DNA of 64,000 nucleotides, taken from CAZGAQ01 sp964523405. Lineage in GTDB: Bacteria > Planctomycetota > Phycisphaerae > UBA1845 > Fen-1342. Location: assembly GCA_964523405.1 (NCBI GenBank), contig CAZGAQ010000026.1, forward strand, positions 11,060 through 75,059. Reading direction: 5' to 3'. The position numbers and the translations under genes are program-made. The notes under the pieces are model-generated. The model did no database searches, was not told the DNA's origin, and saw only the letters and a program-made list of their open reading frames with translations. Numbering within the stretch: position 1 is the first letter of the stretch; each line of letters starts with the position of its first letter. Shown here one piece after another: positions 16,130 through 25,526 of the stretch.

Positions 16130-18146
16130 TCCTGCCGAGCAGGCCGCTCAGCGCGTCGAGACGTTGCGGCGGGAAATCCGGCGGCACGATCGGCTGTATT
16201 ACGACCGGGCGACGCCGGAGATCACTGACGCGCAGTACGACGCGCTCTTGCGGGAGCTGCGCGACCTCGAAGACGCGTGGCCGGCGCTGCGCACGCCGGA
16301 CTCGCCGACCGAGCGCGTGGGCGAGCAACCCCTGGAGGGCTTTGCCCACGTCCGCCACGTGATTCCGATGCTCTCCATCGACAACACGTACTCGCCGGCC
16401 GAATTGCGCGAGTTCGACGGACGCGTGCGGAAGTTGCTCGGCGACGAGCCGTACGAATACCTGGTGGACCTGAAGATCGACGGGGTGGCCGTCGCACTGC
16501 GTTACGAAGCGGGAGTGTTCGTGCAAGGCGCGACCCGCGGTGACGGCGAGACCGGCGACGACATCACCCAGAACTTGCGGACGATCCGCAGCGTGCCCCT
16601 GAAGCTGGAAGGGGAGGGGTGGCCCGCGGTGCTCGAAGTGCGCGGCGAGGTCTTCTGGCCCCGCACCGACTTCGACCGCGTGAATGCCCAGCGTGAAGCC
16701 GCGGGCGAAGCCCCGTTCGCCAATCCCCGCAACGCCACGGCCGGCACGCTCAAGCAACTCGACGCCCGCAACGTCGCGCAGCGCGGCCTCGCCTTTCGCG
16801 CCCACGGCTACGGCGTGATCGAGCCGCTGCCTGCCGACGTGCTGCGCCACAGTGAACTGCAGCAGCAGCTGCAAGCGTGGGGGATTCCGGTCAATCTGCC
16901 GACCCTGTGCCGCGACGTCGAAGCCGTCATCACGCACATCGAGGAGTGGGACGCGCGCCGCCGCACGCTGGACTACGACACGGACGGCATGGTGGTGAAG
17001 GTGGACCGGCTGGATCAGCGGGCGAAGCTGGGCACGACCAGCAAGTCGCCGCGCTGGTGCATCGCCTACAAGTACGCCGCGGAGCAGGCCCAGAGCCGCC
17101 TCTTGTCGGTGGATCTGCAGGTCGGCAAGCTCGGGACGATCACGCCGGTCGCGAACCTCGAGCCCGTGCAGCTCGCCGGAACGACCGTGCGGCGGGCGAG
17201 CCTGCACAACTTCGAGCAAGTCCAGCGCCTCGACCTGCATGTCGGCGACACCGTCATTGTCGAGAAGGCCGGCGAGATCATCCCACAGGTGGTCGGTGTC
17301 GTCGCGGAGCAGCGCCCCGCCGACGCGGCCGCGGTCGTGCCGCCGAAAAAGTGCCCCGAATGCGGCGGCCCCGCGGTGCAGGACGAGGGCGGCGTCTATC
17401 TCCGCTGCATCAACCCGGCTTGCCCGGCCCAACTCATGGAGCGATTGCGTTTCTTCTGCGGCCGCGACCAGATGGACATTGAGGGCGGCGGCACCAAGCT
17501 CGTCGAATTGCTCGTGACGAAGGGCTTCGTACACGGCTTCGCCGACGTGTATCGGCTGGCCGCACGCCGGGCGGAACTCGTCGAACTGGAGCGCATGGGC
17601 GAGAAGAGCGTTGACAACCTGCTGGCCGGCATCGAGGCAAGCAAGAGTCGTTCGCTGGCGCGCGTGCTGGCCGCACTCGGCATCCGCCACGTCGGCATTA
17701 ACACCGCCGAGCTCCTCGCCGACCACTTCGGCACGATGGACGCGCTGGCGGCCGCGAGTGTCGACGAAATGCAGGAAGTCGCCGGCATCGGACCGGAGGT
17801 CTCCGCTTCGCTACGCGAATGGCTGGACAGTGCGGCCGGCCAGCGCACGCTCGCGGAGCTGAAGGCGGTCGGGGTGAACATGACCCAGGCGCGGCGCGAG
17901 CGCCCGGCCGCGAGTCCGCTGATGGGCAAGACGGTCGTCGTCACCGGCACACTCCAGGGCTACTCGCGCAGTGCGATCGAAACGCTCATCAAGGACCTCG
18001 GTGGCAAGGCCGCGGGCAGCGTCAGCAAGAAGACCGACTTCGTCGTGGCCGGCGAGGAGGCGGGCAGCAAGCTGGAGAAAGCGCGGGCCCTGGGGGTGCG
18101 TGTGCTGAGCGAGGCGGAATTCGAGCAGTTGATTGGGAAGCGGTGA
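16116..18146 (+). CDS. ligA: NAD-dependent DNA ligase LigA
   Basis: A 676-residue protein, normal length for LigA. In order: the Ia domain (HDRLYYDRATPEITDAQYDA), the adenylation domain with catalytic Lys120 in DLKIDGVAVALRY, DTDGMVVKVD, the OB fold, the zinc site (CPECGGPAVQ, then CINPACPAQ), the helix-hairpin-helix region, and a C-terminal BRCT domain (GKTVVVTGTLQGYSRSAIET). It seals nicks during replication and repair using NAD+. The ATG at 16116 lies inside the end of the upstream lipoprotein gene. Its TGA is part of a GTGA junction with the permease gene. Confidence 0.96.
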   Translation: MPSTSPAEQAAQRVETLRREIRRHDRLYYDRATPEITDAQYDALLRELRDLEDAWPALRTPDSPTERVGEQPLEGFAHVRHVIPMLSIDNTYSPAELREFDGRVRKLLGDEPYEYLVDLKIDGVAVALRYEAGVFVQGATRGDGETGDDITQNLRTIRSVPLKLEGEGWPAVLEVRGEVFWPRTDFDRVNAQREAAGEAPFANPRNATAGTLKQLDARNVAQRGLAFRAHGYGVIEPLPADVLRHSELQQQLQAWGIPVNLPTLCRDVEAVITHIEEWDARRRTLDYDTDGMVVKVDRLDQRAKLGTTSKSPRWCIAYKYAAEQAQSRLLSVDLQVGKLGTITPVANLEPVQLAGTTVRRASLHNFEQVQRLDLHVGDTVIVEKAGEIIPQVVGVVAEQRPADAAAVVPPKKCPECGGPAVQDEGGVYLRCINPACPAQLMERLRFFCGRDQMDIEGGGTKLVELLVTKGFVHGFADVYRLAARRAELVELERMGEKSVDNLLAGIEASKSRSLARVLAALGIRHVGINTAELLADHFGTMDALAAASVDEMQEVAGIGPEVSASLREWLDSAAGQRTLAELKAVGVNMTQARRERPAASPLMGKTVVVTGTLQGYSRSAIETLIKDLGGKAAGSVSKKTDFVVAGEEAGSKLEKARALGVRVLSEAEFEQLIGKR

Positions 18147-19762
18147 ACGCGCGGGCGGACCAGTTGCGGCGCGGCGCCGGGGTGGCGTACGGCCTGTTGC
18201 ACGTGCTGGTGCTGGGGGTCGCGCTGAGCGTACCCGTTTATGCGATCGTACGCGCACTGATGACGCTGGCGGGTGCTCCGGGGACCGACGCGGATGCCGC
18301 CGGGCTGGCGCGCGATCTGGATCGTTGGCAGATCTTGCTGCGGAATACGGGGATCGTTGCCGGCGTGGCCGTTCTGACGGCCGTGGGTCTGGGCGGGGGG
18401 CTGGGACTCCTGGCAGCGCGGACCGACCTGCCGGGGCGCCGGCTCGTGCTGGGCGCGGCGCTTCTGGGGGCGTGCGTTCCGATCTACGTGACGAGCGCTC
18501 TCATCCTGGCGACGCTTCCGGCAACGTACCTCTCCGGCTCGCTAGTGGCGTGTGGCGTGATCTACGGATTGGTGTACACGCCGCTGGCGACGCTGGTGCT
18601 GGCGGCGGCCGTGCGGGCGACGGACCGGGAGCTGGAGGACCTGGCGCTGCTCGACGCGCGTCCGGCGTACGTGCTGTGGCGTGTGACCATGCCGCAAGCG
18701 GCCTGGGGCGTGGTCGCCGTCGTGCTCGTCGTGGTCCTGTTGGTAGGCACGGACTACACCATCGCGGACCTGCTGGTCATCCGCACGTTTGCGGAGGAGG
18801 TCTACACGCAGTACCAGCTTGATCGACGCCAGGCTGGACCGTTGCTGACTTCATTGCCCGTGTTGGTCGTGATGACGGCGCTGCTGCTGGCGGCCCAGGC
18901 GCGGTACCGGTTCTTCGGCGAGCATTCGCCGTGGTCTGGTGGTGGGGCACCACGTCTGTATCGGCTGGGCCGCGCGCGACCGTGGGCGACCCTGGCGTGT
19001 GCGGTGCTGCTGGTCGGTGTTGGAGGCGGACTATTGACGGCCCTGCTGCTGCGGGCGCTGGCGCCGGCGCCCCACCTGCCACAGACCGGTGTGTGGGGGG
19101 CCGCGTGGGCCCTACGGCACGAAGTGGCCATGTCCTGCAGCTTGGCGGCGCTGGGGGCCGTCGCCATCACGCTACCGGCCGTGGGACTGGCGTCCGTGCT
19201 GGCGCGCGGCGGGTGGCTGCGGTGGGTGGTGCTGGCCGCCAGCGTGTTGCTGCTATCCACGCCTGCACCGGTTGTGGGCATCAGTCTAATTGAGTTGCTC
19301 AATCGTCCCGGGTTGGTCGGACTGACCTACGACACACCGGTGCCGGTCCTGTTGGGCTACCTCGTGCGCTTCCTGCCGATCGCGGTGTTGCTACTGGTGC
19401 CGGGCCTGCGCCGCATTCCGGCGGAGGTGATTTGGGCCGCCCGTGTGGACGGTTGCGACTGGCGCCGCTGGCAGTGGCACATCGTGTGGCCGGCGCTGGC
19501 GCGTGATCTCCTGCTGACCGGGCTGCTGATGCTGATCCTCTGCTTCGGGGAGGTGGCCGCCACGATGTTGCTGGTGCCACCCGGGCTCGAAACGGCCGCA
19601 GTCCGCGCCTTCACGTTGATGCACTTTGGCGTCTACCGGGACCTGGCCGTATTGGCCCTCGTGTCGATCGTTTGTGTCCTCGGGCCGTGGGCCGGCCTGG
19701 CATGGCTCGTGCGACAACAGGCCCGCCCACAAGCAGTTGCCTTCGTCGCGCCCCGTGCTTAG
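18143..19762 (+). CDS. ABC transporter permease with two fused membrane domains (FbpB-like)
   Basis: About 539 residues with some twelve hydrophobic segments in two homologous halves. Each half carries the ATPase-docking EAA loop: ELEDLALLDARPAYVLWRVT in the first half and IPAEVIWAARVDGCDWRRWQ in the second. Fused permeases of this form belong to the iron(III)/thiamine/sulfate-type importers. No ATPase or substrate-binding gene adjoins it, so the partners must be elsewhere. The GTG at 18143 overlaps the ligA stop as GTGA. The genomic pairing with ligA looks incidental. Confidence 0.8.
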   Translation: MNARADQLRRGAGVAYGLLHVLVLGVALSVPVYAIVRALMTLAGAPGTDADAAGLARDLDRWQILLRNTGIVAGVAVLTAVGLGGGLGLLAARTDLPGRRLVLGAALLGACVPIYVTSALILATLPATYLSGSLVACGVIYGLVYTPLATLVLAAAVRATDRELEDLALLDARPAYVLWRVTMPQAAWGVVAVVLVVVLLVGTDYTIADLLVIRTFAEEVYTQYQLDRRQAGPLLTSLPVLVVMTALLLAAQARYRFFGEHSPWSGGGAPRLYRLGRARPWATLACAVLLVGVGGGLLTALLLRALAPAPHLPQTGVWGAAWALRHEVAMSCSLAALGAVAITLPAVGLASVLARGGWLRWVVLAASVLLLSTPAPVVGISLIELLNRPGLVGLTYDTPVPVLLGYLVRFLPIAVLLLVPGLRRIPAEVIWAARVDGCDWRRWQWHIVWPALARDLLLTGLLMLILCFGEVAATMLLVPPGLETAAVRAFTLMHFGVYRDLAVLALVSIVCVLGPWAGLAWLVRQQARPQAVAFVAPRA

Positions 19763-19775
19763 GCTACGCGCCACG

Positions 19776-21020
19776 ATGGCCGACGAAACCCATCACGTCC
19801 AAAACCTGCGCCGCCTCCTGACGGTGACGCGCCAGATGGCCGCCACGCTGGATCTGGGGGAGCTGTTGGGCACGATCGTCGACGCGGCGCGCGAGGTGCT
19901 GGACTGCGAACGGGCCACGGTCTTCCTGTACGATAAGAAGAGTGACGAGCTGTACAGCCGCGTGGCCACGGGCGTGGAGTCCATTCGCTTTCCGGCCACG
20001 CGGGGGATCGCGGGGGCGGCCGCGGCACAGCGCACCATCGTCAACGTTCCGGATGCTTACGCGGACAAGCGTTTTAACCAGGAGATCGACAAGCAGACGG
20101 GATTTCGCACGCGCAACCTGCTGACGTTTGCCCTGGAGAATCTCGACGGCGAGCTGATGGGGGTGCTGCAGGCGTTGAACCGGCGCGGCGGGCCCTTCAC
20201 GACCGAGGACGAAGAGCTGGCCAAGGTTCTCAGCGCCCAAACGGGCGTGGCGCTGCACCGCTACATGCTGCTGGAGGAATTTGCCGAGAAGCAGCGCATG
20301 GCCCGGGACCTGGAGATCGCGCGCAAAATCCAGCAGGCGCAGTTCCCCAAGCACAATCCGGAGGCGCCGGGCTACGAGATTGCCGGCTGGAACCGGTCGG
20401 CGGACGAGACCGGCGGCGATTGCTACGACTTCATGCCGTTGCCGGACAATCGGCTAGCGGTCCTGCTGGCCGATGCGACGGGGCACGGGATTGGCGCGGC
20501 GCTGGTCATCGCGCAATGCCGGTCGCTGACGCGCGCACTGCTGAGTGTGTCGCGCGAAGTGCCGTTCGTGGCGGCCCGGGTGAATGCGATCCTGGCAGAG
20601 GACCTGAGCGAGGACCGTTTTGTCACCGCGTTCCTGGGGGTGTTGGATACGCAGGCCCATCGCCTCGAATATGTCGCGGCTGGGCAGGGGCCCTTGTTGT
20701 GCATCTCACCGGACGGTGTGGAATCGCGCGTGGCCACCGGCCTGCCCTTGGCGATCGTCAAGGAGTTCGACTGCGCAGCCGAGCGGTTTGACTTTGCACC
20801 CGGGGCGACCGTCGTGCTCCTGACGGACGGGTTCTACGAGGCGGCCAGCCCGTCTGGCGAGCTGTACGGCGAGGCGCGGGTCGTGGAATTCATCTCCGCC
20901 CATCCGGAGCTGCCGCCCGGGGAGATGATCGAGGCGCTGTACCAGGAAATTCAGCGGTTCACCCACGGGGCGCGGCAGGCGGATGACCTGACGGCGGTCC
21001 TCATCCGACGGCAGAAATAG
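19776..21020 (+). CDS. GAF-domain PP2C (SpoIIE/RsbU-type) serine phosphatase
   Basis: A 414-residue soluble protein. A GAF sensor domain spans residues ~15-165 (ATLDLGELLGTIVDAAREVL, ERATVFLYDKKSDELYSRV). A linker helix follows (EKQRMARDLEIARKIQQAQF), then the SpoIIE phosphatase domain with its metal-binding acidic motifs DETGGDCYDF, LLADATGHGIGAAL, VLLTDGFYEA and ADDLTAVLI. Such enzymes usually dephosphorylate anti-anti-sigma factors in partner-switching stress pathways. No anti-sigma gene lies nearby. The ATG at 19776 follows the permease stop by 13 bases. Confidence 0.9.
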   Translation: MADETHHVQNLRRLLTVTRQMAATLDLGELLGTIVDAAREVLDCERATVFLYDKKSDELYSRVATGVESIRFPATRGIAGAAAAQRTIVNVPDAYADKRFNQEIDKQTGFRTRNLLTFALENLDGELMGVLQALNRRGGPFTTEDEELAKVLSAQTGVALHRYMLLEEFAEKQRMARDLEIARKIQQAQFPKHNPEAPGYEIAGWNRSADETGGDCYDFMPLPDNRLAVLLADATGHGIGAALVIAQCRSLTRALLSVSREVPFVAARVNAILAEDLSEDRFVTAFLGVLDTQAHRLEYVAAGQGPLLCISPDGVESRVATGLPLAIVKEFDCAAERFDFAPGATVVLLTDGFYEAASPSGELYGEARVVEFISAHPELPPGEMIEALYQEIQRFTHGARQADDLTAVLIRRQK

Positions 21021-21205
21021 CGCCGCGAGCGTGCCCGAGTATTTGCCTGGGAGCGTGGGTAACCGGTTTTTCCCGGACGTTGGATTCCGAGCCCCTGTCG
21101 CCGCTCCGCATTCGTGTGCTGGAGAAGCGGCGTTGACGCCGATTTATAGAATAAGCTGTCCGCGTCCCTGCGCGGTCGGCGGCGTTCTACGAGAGGAGTC
21201 TCAGC

Positions 21206-22909
21206 GTGACCTCGATGAACCGGAACCGGATGTACTTTCGGGCGACTCTGTGCGCGGCCGCGCTCGCCGTCTTGGGGCTGATCTTCACGACCGGCGGCTG
21301 CCCGACGACGACGGATCCGAACTCGGACGGCAACTCCACCGACGGCAACTCCACCGACGGCAACTCCACGGACGGAAATTCGACCGTGCCGGGTTCCAAC
21401 GACGGCACCAATGGCACAGGCCCGACGGTACCCAGCGGAGGTGTGGACCCGCAGACCGGGAATCCGACGACAGCGGGCGAGCCGACTCCGCCGGCGCCGG
21501 TGCCGACCCTGGTGTTCAGCGAAATCGTGAAGACCGGCGACGCGGTGCCAGGACAGACCGGCTGCACCTTCACCGGCTTCGGCGCGCCCGTGATCGATGC
21601 CAAGGGACGCGTCGCTTTCTGGGGCAAGTACGCGGGTACGACGGGACACGGGGTGGCCGGGGTCTACGTCTATGATGCCACCAGCGGTACCGGCACGCTG
21701 AAGCGCGTGCTGGACGACGACCCGACGCGCACGGGCATCGTGCCGGGGCAGCTCACGACGACGTACTTCGGCCCCTTTGATGCGAACGACATCAGTCTCG
21801 ATCTGGCCTGGGGCGGGGGCGACCGCCTCGTGGTGACGTGTCCGTATTCGACGGTAGATTCGTGGGTCGGTGTGTATCGCTGGCGGGCGACCGACGAGAA
21901 CCTGGCGCGCGTGCTCGACCAGCATCAGTTGGCGACGCTGTACGGCTCGCAAGGTTTCTTCCCGCTCACCAACGTCACCGTGGGCGTCAGTGATGCCGGT
22001 CTGGGCGCGGTCGGGGCAGACTACCGGTACCTGGCCAGTTCGGGGCTCGTGTCCGGCACGGCGCTGTGGACCAGTAACGGAACCGCCATCACCAAGTTGG
22101 TCGATACGCTCTCCGACGCCGATAACGTTCCGGGCGAGGCGGCCATTTTCACGAAGCTCTACCCGCAATTTGCGCTGAACGGCCCGGGCGACATCCTGCT
22201 GGCGGGCCAGTGGGTCAACGATTCTGGCGCGACGGTCAAAGGTCTCTATCTCGGCCGCAGCGGACAGCTCTACCGCGTGCTGGATACGGCGGGCACCGCC
22301 TGGGCGGGTCTGACGTCCGGGGCGCAGTTTCGCACGTCCGATTGGCCGCCACGGATGGGCCTGGGTCCGCTCAGCCACATCGGCGTTGACGGCAAGCTGC
22401 TCATCAGAACGACGACGACGGATGCCGTGCTCCTGTGGGACTTCGTTAACTCGCGCTGGTACGAGCTGACGGGCCCCAGCAACGCGGTGGCGACTGCCCT
22501 GGTCAGCGGGGTCAACGACCTGGGCCAGGCGCTCATTCTGTCCGGCGGGAACCCCTATGTCACCGGGGCTGGCGTGCGCGTGCAGGTCAACGCCACGCTG
22601 CCCACGACCCTGCAGAGCGTTACGGTGACGTGGACGGACACGGTCGGCGCGATCAACAACAACGGGCGGGCGATCGTCAGCTACAGCCATTCCAGTGGTT
22701 CGGGGCTGGCGTTCTGGACGGGCACGCAGCTCCTCGTTTTGGCCGACACCGTCCTGAAGGTGCCGGCCGAAATCAACGGCTTCACCGCCGTCAGCGCCCC
22801 GCGCCGCGATGCTCCGGGGCGCAGCGGCATGCTGAACGACCTGGACCAGATGGTGTTCCGCGCAGCGCGCGGCGCGGCGGAGTCGATCTATCTGGCCCAC
22901 GGGCAGTAG
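21206..22909 (+). CDS. Large lipoprotein with DGNST tandem repeats
   Basis: A 567-residue protein with a signal peptide (AALAVLGLIFTTGGC) and a probable lipidated Cys. Then come four DGNST repeats and a Thr/Pro/Gly-rich linker to residue ~100. The remainder is repetitive beta sequence in which units such as GFGAPVIDAKGRVAFWGKY, VNDLGQALILSG and INNNGRAIVSY suggest a beta-propeller. I see no enzyme motif; a surface or secreted role is likely. The GTG at 21206 is seven bases after AGGAG and is preferred over the in-frame ATG at 21215. Confidence 0.75.
   Translation: MTSMNRNRMYFRATLCAAALAVLGLIFTTGGCPTTTDPNSDGNSTDGNSTDGNSTDGNSTVPGSNDGTNGTGPTVPSGGVDPQTGNPTTAGEPTPPAPVPTLVFSEIVKTGDAVPGQTGCTFTGFGAPVIDAKGRVAFWGKYAGTTGHGVAGVYVYDATSGTGTLKRVLDDDPTRTGIVPGQLTTTYFGPFDANDISLDLAWGGGDRLVVTCPYSTVDSWVGVYRWRATDENLARVLDQHQLATLYGSQGFFPLTNVTVGVSDAGLGAVGADYRYLASSGLVSGTALWTSNGTAITKLVDTLSDADNVPGEAAIFTKLYPQFALNGPGDILLAGQWVNDSGATVKGLYLGRSGQLYRVLDTAGTAWAGLTSGAQFRTSDWPPRMGLGPLSHIGVDGKLLIRTTTTDAVLLWDFVNSRWYELTGPSNAVATALVSGVNDLGQALILSGGNPYVTGAGVRVQVNATLPTTLQSVTVTWTDTVGAINNNGRAIVSYSHSSGSGLAFWTGTQLLVLADTVLKVPAEINGFTAVSAPRRDAPGRSGMLNDLDQMVFRAARGAAESIYLAHGQ
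21326..21385 (+). repeat. Four 15-bp direct repeats encoding DGNST
   Basis: Four tandem copies of a 15-base unit, GACGGCAACTCCACC with third-position drift in the later copies. They lie directly after the lipoprotein signal of the gene starting at 21206 and give a flexible, hydrophilic spacer. The copy number could vary between strains. Confidence 0.85.
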
Positions 22910-23054
22910 CGCCGACACACGAACTTCGCCAAGCCCGGCGCTGCTGGCGCTTGCGGCGCTGGCCGCCGAGTCAGCGCGCCGGCTCGCCGCAGCCGAGATC
23001 GGCCGGTATACTGCGCGCGACTCATTCGGCAGGCAGACGCGTGCCGAATGCTCC

Positions 23055-23128
23055 GCAGCGGTAGCTCAATTGGACAGAGCATCGGCCTTCTAAGCCGAGG
23101 GTTCAGGGTTCGAGTCCCTGCCGCTGCG
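23055..23128 (+). tRNA. tRNA-Arg (anticodon TCT)
   Basis: The 74-base cloverleaf is complete: acceptor GCAGCGG/CCGCTGC with discriminator G, D stem GCTC/GAGC, anticodon stem TCGGC/GCCGA around CTTCTAA (anticodon TCT), and T arm CAGGG-TTCGAGT-CCCTG. The 3' CCA is not encoded. A TATACT box lies about 43 bases upstream (23007-23012) without a clear -35 partner. Confidence 0.95.
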
Positions 23129-23303
23129 TTGCGCCGCGCGGCCTCATCGGGGAGACATCCGGTCGTGTGACCAGTACGCTCCAACGCCCTATGTGGCGGA
23201 ATCCGCCTGCGTTGCCTCGGTGCGCTCCCGCCGGTACAGTGCGCGCCGCGCACACGTCGCGGCCGCAACGGTACCGGCCGCGCAGCCACGAAAGGAGCCG
23301 CGG

Positions 23304-24272
23304 ATGAAACTGGGTGTGATGTCAGCCGGTCTGGGCGGTATGGGTTGGGAGCGGGCCCTGGAGTATTGCCAGAAAGTCGGGCTGGAGGCCATTGAGCTGC
23401 CCGTCGGCTGCTACCCCGGCACGCCGTTCTTTGATCCGGCTGAAGTGCTCAAGGACAAGAGTGCTCAGCAGCGCATCAAGGACGACTGCGAACGGCACGG
23501 CCTGGAAATCCGCGGCCTGGCCGTGCACGGTAATCCGGTGCATCCGGACAAGGGCATCGCCCGGCAGCACGCCAAGGCACATGACACCGCTGTGCGGCTC
23601 GCCCCTAAGCTCGGTACGGACGTGGTGATCAACTTTTCGGGCTGCCCGGGCGGGAGCCCGAAGGACCGCATGCCGAACTGGGTTACGTGCCCATGGCCGA
23701 CGGAGTTCCTGGCGACCTTGAAGTACCAGTGGCATGACGTGCTGATTCCGTTCTGGACGAAGAAGAACAAGGAAGCTGCTGACCTGGGCGTGAAGATCGC
23801 CTTCGAGGCCCATCCGGGCTTCTGCGTATACAACCCGGAGACAGTCCTAAAGCTGCGCAAGGCGTGTGGCAAGCAGCTCGGCGCCAACCTCGATCCGTCG
23901 CACTTCTTCTGGCAAGGCATCGACCCGGTCGAGGCGGCGCGGGTGCTGGGTGACGCCAAGTGCATCTTCCACGTGCACGGCAAGGACACCGGCATCGACC
24001 CGCACAATACACGCATCAACGGGGCGCTGGACACGAAGAATTACGGTGACCTGCACGGTCGCAGTTGGGTCTTCCGCACGTGTGGCTACGGCCACGGCGA
24101 GGAATTCTGGAAGCCCTTCATCAGCATGCTGCGCCGCAAGGGCTACGACGGCGTCATCAGCATCGAACACGAGGATTCGCTGATGAGCGTCCAGGAGGGC
24201 TTCGAAAAGGCCGTCGCGTTTCTGCGCGGCCTGCTCATCAAGGAGCAGCCCGGGGCGGCGTGGTGGTTCTAG
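23304..24272 (+). CDS. Sugar phosphate isomerase/epimerase (xylose-isomerase-like TIM barrel)
   Basis: A 322-residue soluble TIM-barrel protein. Markers are the opening KLGVMSAGLGGMGWERALEY, the metal-ligand region VKIAFEAHPGFCVYNPET, NLDPSHFFWQGIDP, HVHGKDTGI, and the closing GVISIEHEDSLMSVQEGFEK. These are the Glu, Asp and His metal ligands of the AP_endonuc_2/xylose-isomerase-like family (IolE/IolH and relatives). The substrate is not known. AAAGGAG lies seven bases before the ATG at 23304. It is convergent with tsaD across the hairpin at 24362-24379. Confidence 0.85.
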   Translation: MKLGVMSAGLGGMGWERALEYCQKVGLEAIELPVGCYPGTPFFDPAEVLKDKSAQQRIKDDCERHGLEIRGLAVHGNPVHPDKGIARQHAKAHDTAVRLAPKLGTDVVINFSGCPGGSPKDRMPNWVTCPWPTEFLATLKYQWHDVLIPFWTKKNKEAADLGVKIAFEAHPGFCVYNPETVLKLRKACGKQLGANLDPSHFFWQGIDPVEAARVLGDAKCIFHVHGKDTGIDPHNTRINGALDTKNYGDLHGRSWVFRTCGYGHGEEFWKPFISMLRRKGYDGVISIEHEDSLMSVQEGFEKAVAFLRGLLIKEQPGAAWWF

Positions 24273-24361
24273 GCGCGGCGACAAACGCGGACAAGATCGG
24301 CTTCGCTGCGGGCTGCGCGACGGCGCCGCCCGCGGCTGTTTCGGCCGCTCGCGCCGTATCC

Positions 24362-24379
24362 GGCGTCCGGTCGGACGCC
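24362..24379. terminator. Hairpin between convergent genes
   Basis: GGCGTCC (24362-24368) and GGACGCC (24373-24379) form a perfect 7-bp stem with loop GGTC. It sits between the sugar isomerase gene and the end of tsaD. There is no T-tract on either side, so termination strength is uncertain. Confidence 0.45.
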
Positions 24380-24391
24380 GCCGTCCACGGT

Positions 24392-25432
24392 CTAGCCGGC
24401 GCGCTTGGGACGCATGAGCCCAGCCCGCGGTTCCAGGGCCAGATCCGCGCGGTGCCCGGCCGCATAGTGTTGGTGCCCCAAGGCTGCGATCATGGCCGCG
24501 TTGTCCGTGCAGTATTTCAGCGGCGTGAGGTGCAGTTGTAGACCCGCGGCGTCACAGGCTGCCTGCAGCCCACCGCGCAGCGCCGAGTTGGCCGCTACGC
24601 CGCCTCCGACCACGACCTGTCGCACCCCCGTCTTGCGGGCGGCGGCCACGGTCTTGGCGACGAGGGTCTCGACCAGCGCCGCCTGAAAGCTGGCCGCAAC
24701 GTCGGCCACTTCCTGCGGGGATCGGTCCGCCAGCGAGCCGTACTTGCGCCCCGGCCCGTACACGTGGTACAGCACGGCCGTCTTGAGGCCGCTGAACGAA
24801 AAGTTGCCGTGCTCCGTGTCGATCCAGGTGCGCGGGAACCGAATCGCGCAGCCGTTACCGCGGCGGGCCAGTTGGTCGATGACCGGGCCGCCGGGGTAAC
24901 CCAACTCCAGGATTGCGGCCACCTTGTCGAACGCCTCACCGGCGGCATCGTCGACCGTCTGGCCGAGCAGCTCGATATTGAACCAGTCGCGCACGAGATA
25001 CAACGAGGTATGCCCGCCGCTAACCACGAGCGCAACGGCCGGCCAGGGGGGCGGATCGGTAACCAGCGCGGCGCTGGTAGCGTGGGCCTCAATGTGATCG
25101 ACGGCCACGAGCGGCAGGCCGCAAGTGAGGGCCAGGGTTCGGGCGGCGGTCACACCGATCATCAGGGAGCCGACCAGCCCAGGACCGGCGGTGACCGCGA
25201 TCCCGTGGAGGTCAGCGTAGGTCATGCCGGCCTGCCCCAACGCCTCCTCAACTAGCGGACCGATCTGCTCAATGTGCGCGCGTGAGGCAATCTCGGGTAC
25301 GATACCTCCGTACTTCGCGTGCAGCTTGACCTGCGAACTCACCAGGTTCGAGCGCACGTCGCGCCCATCCACGACGACGGCGGCTGACGTCTCATCACAG
25401 GACGTCTCGATACCGAGGATATTCACGCTCAT
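24392..25432 (-). CDS. tsaD: tRNA threonylcarbamoyladenosine (t6A) transferase TsaD
   Basis: A 346-residue protein of the ASKHA fold. It begins ILGIETSCDETSAAVVVDG and has the metal-binding HIEAH motif (His113, His117), LVVSGGHTSLYLV, VDDAAGEAFDKVA and VVGGGVAANSALR. It transfers threonylcarbamoyl from TC-AMP to A37 of ANN-decoding tRNAs, with TsaB and TsaE, neither of which is in this window. The length matches the family. The ATG at 25432 gives the canonical N-terminus. Confidence 0.96.
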   Translation of the reverse strand: MSVNILGIETSCDETSAAVVVDGRDVRSNLVSSQVKLHAKYGGIVPEIASRAHIEQIGPLVEEALGQAGMTYADLHGIAVTAGPGLVGSLMIGVTAARTLALTCGLPLVAVDHIEAHATSAALVTDPPPWPAVALVVSGGHTSLYLVRDWFNIELLGQTVDDAAGEAFDKVAAILELGYPGGPVIDQLARRGNGCAIRFPRTWIDTEHGNFSFSGLKTAVLYHVYGPGRKYGSLADRSPQEVADVAASFQAALVETLVAKTVAAARKTGVRQVVVGGGVAANSALRGGLQAACDAAGLQLHLTPLKYCTDNAAMIAALGHQHYAAGHRADLALEPRAGLMRPKRAG

Positions 25433-25526
25433 TGCCCTAGTGTAGGCGCGCCGCAGTGTCGGGGGTAGCACCAGAGCCCTGCTTGCCGCCGGTCCAGTGA
25501 AGCCAGAAGGACCGTTTCAGCCATTC

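Noticed and set aside
18143..19762. A complete ABC importer operon
   Set aside because: Only the fused permease is present; no ATPase or binding-protein gene flanks it.
20951..22918. A 655-codon minus-strand open frame opposite the DGNST lipoprotein gene
   Set aside because: Arg-rich, lacks any domain, and the plus strand has a signal peptide, Shine-Dalgarno site and repeats.
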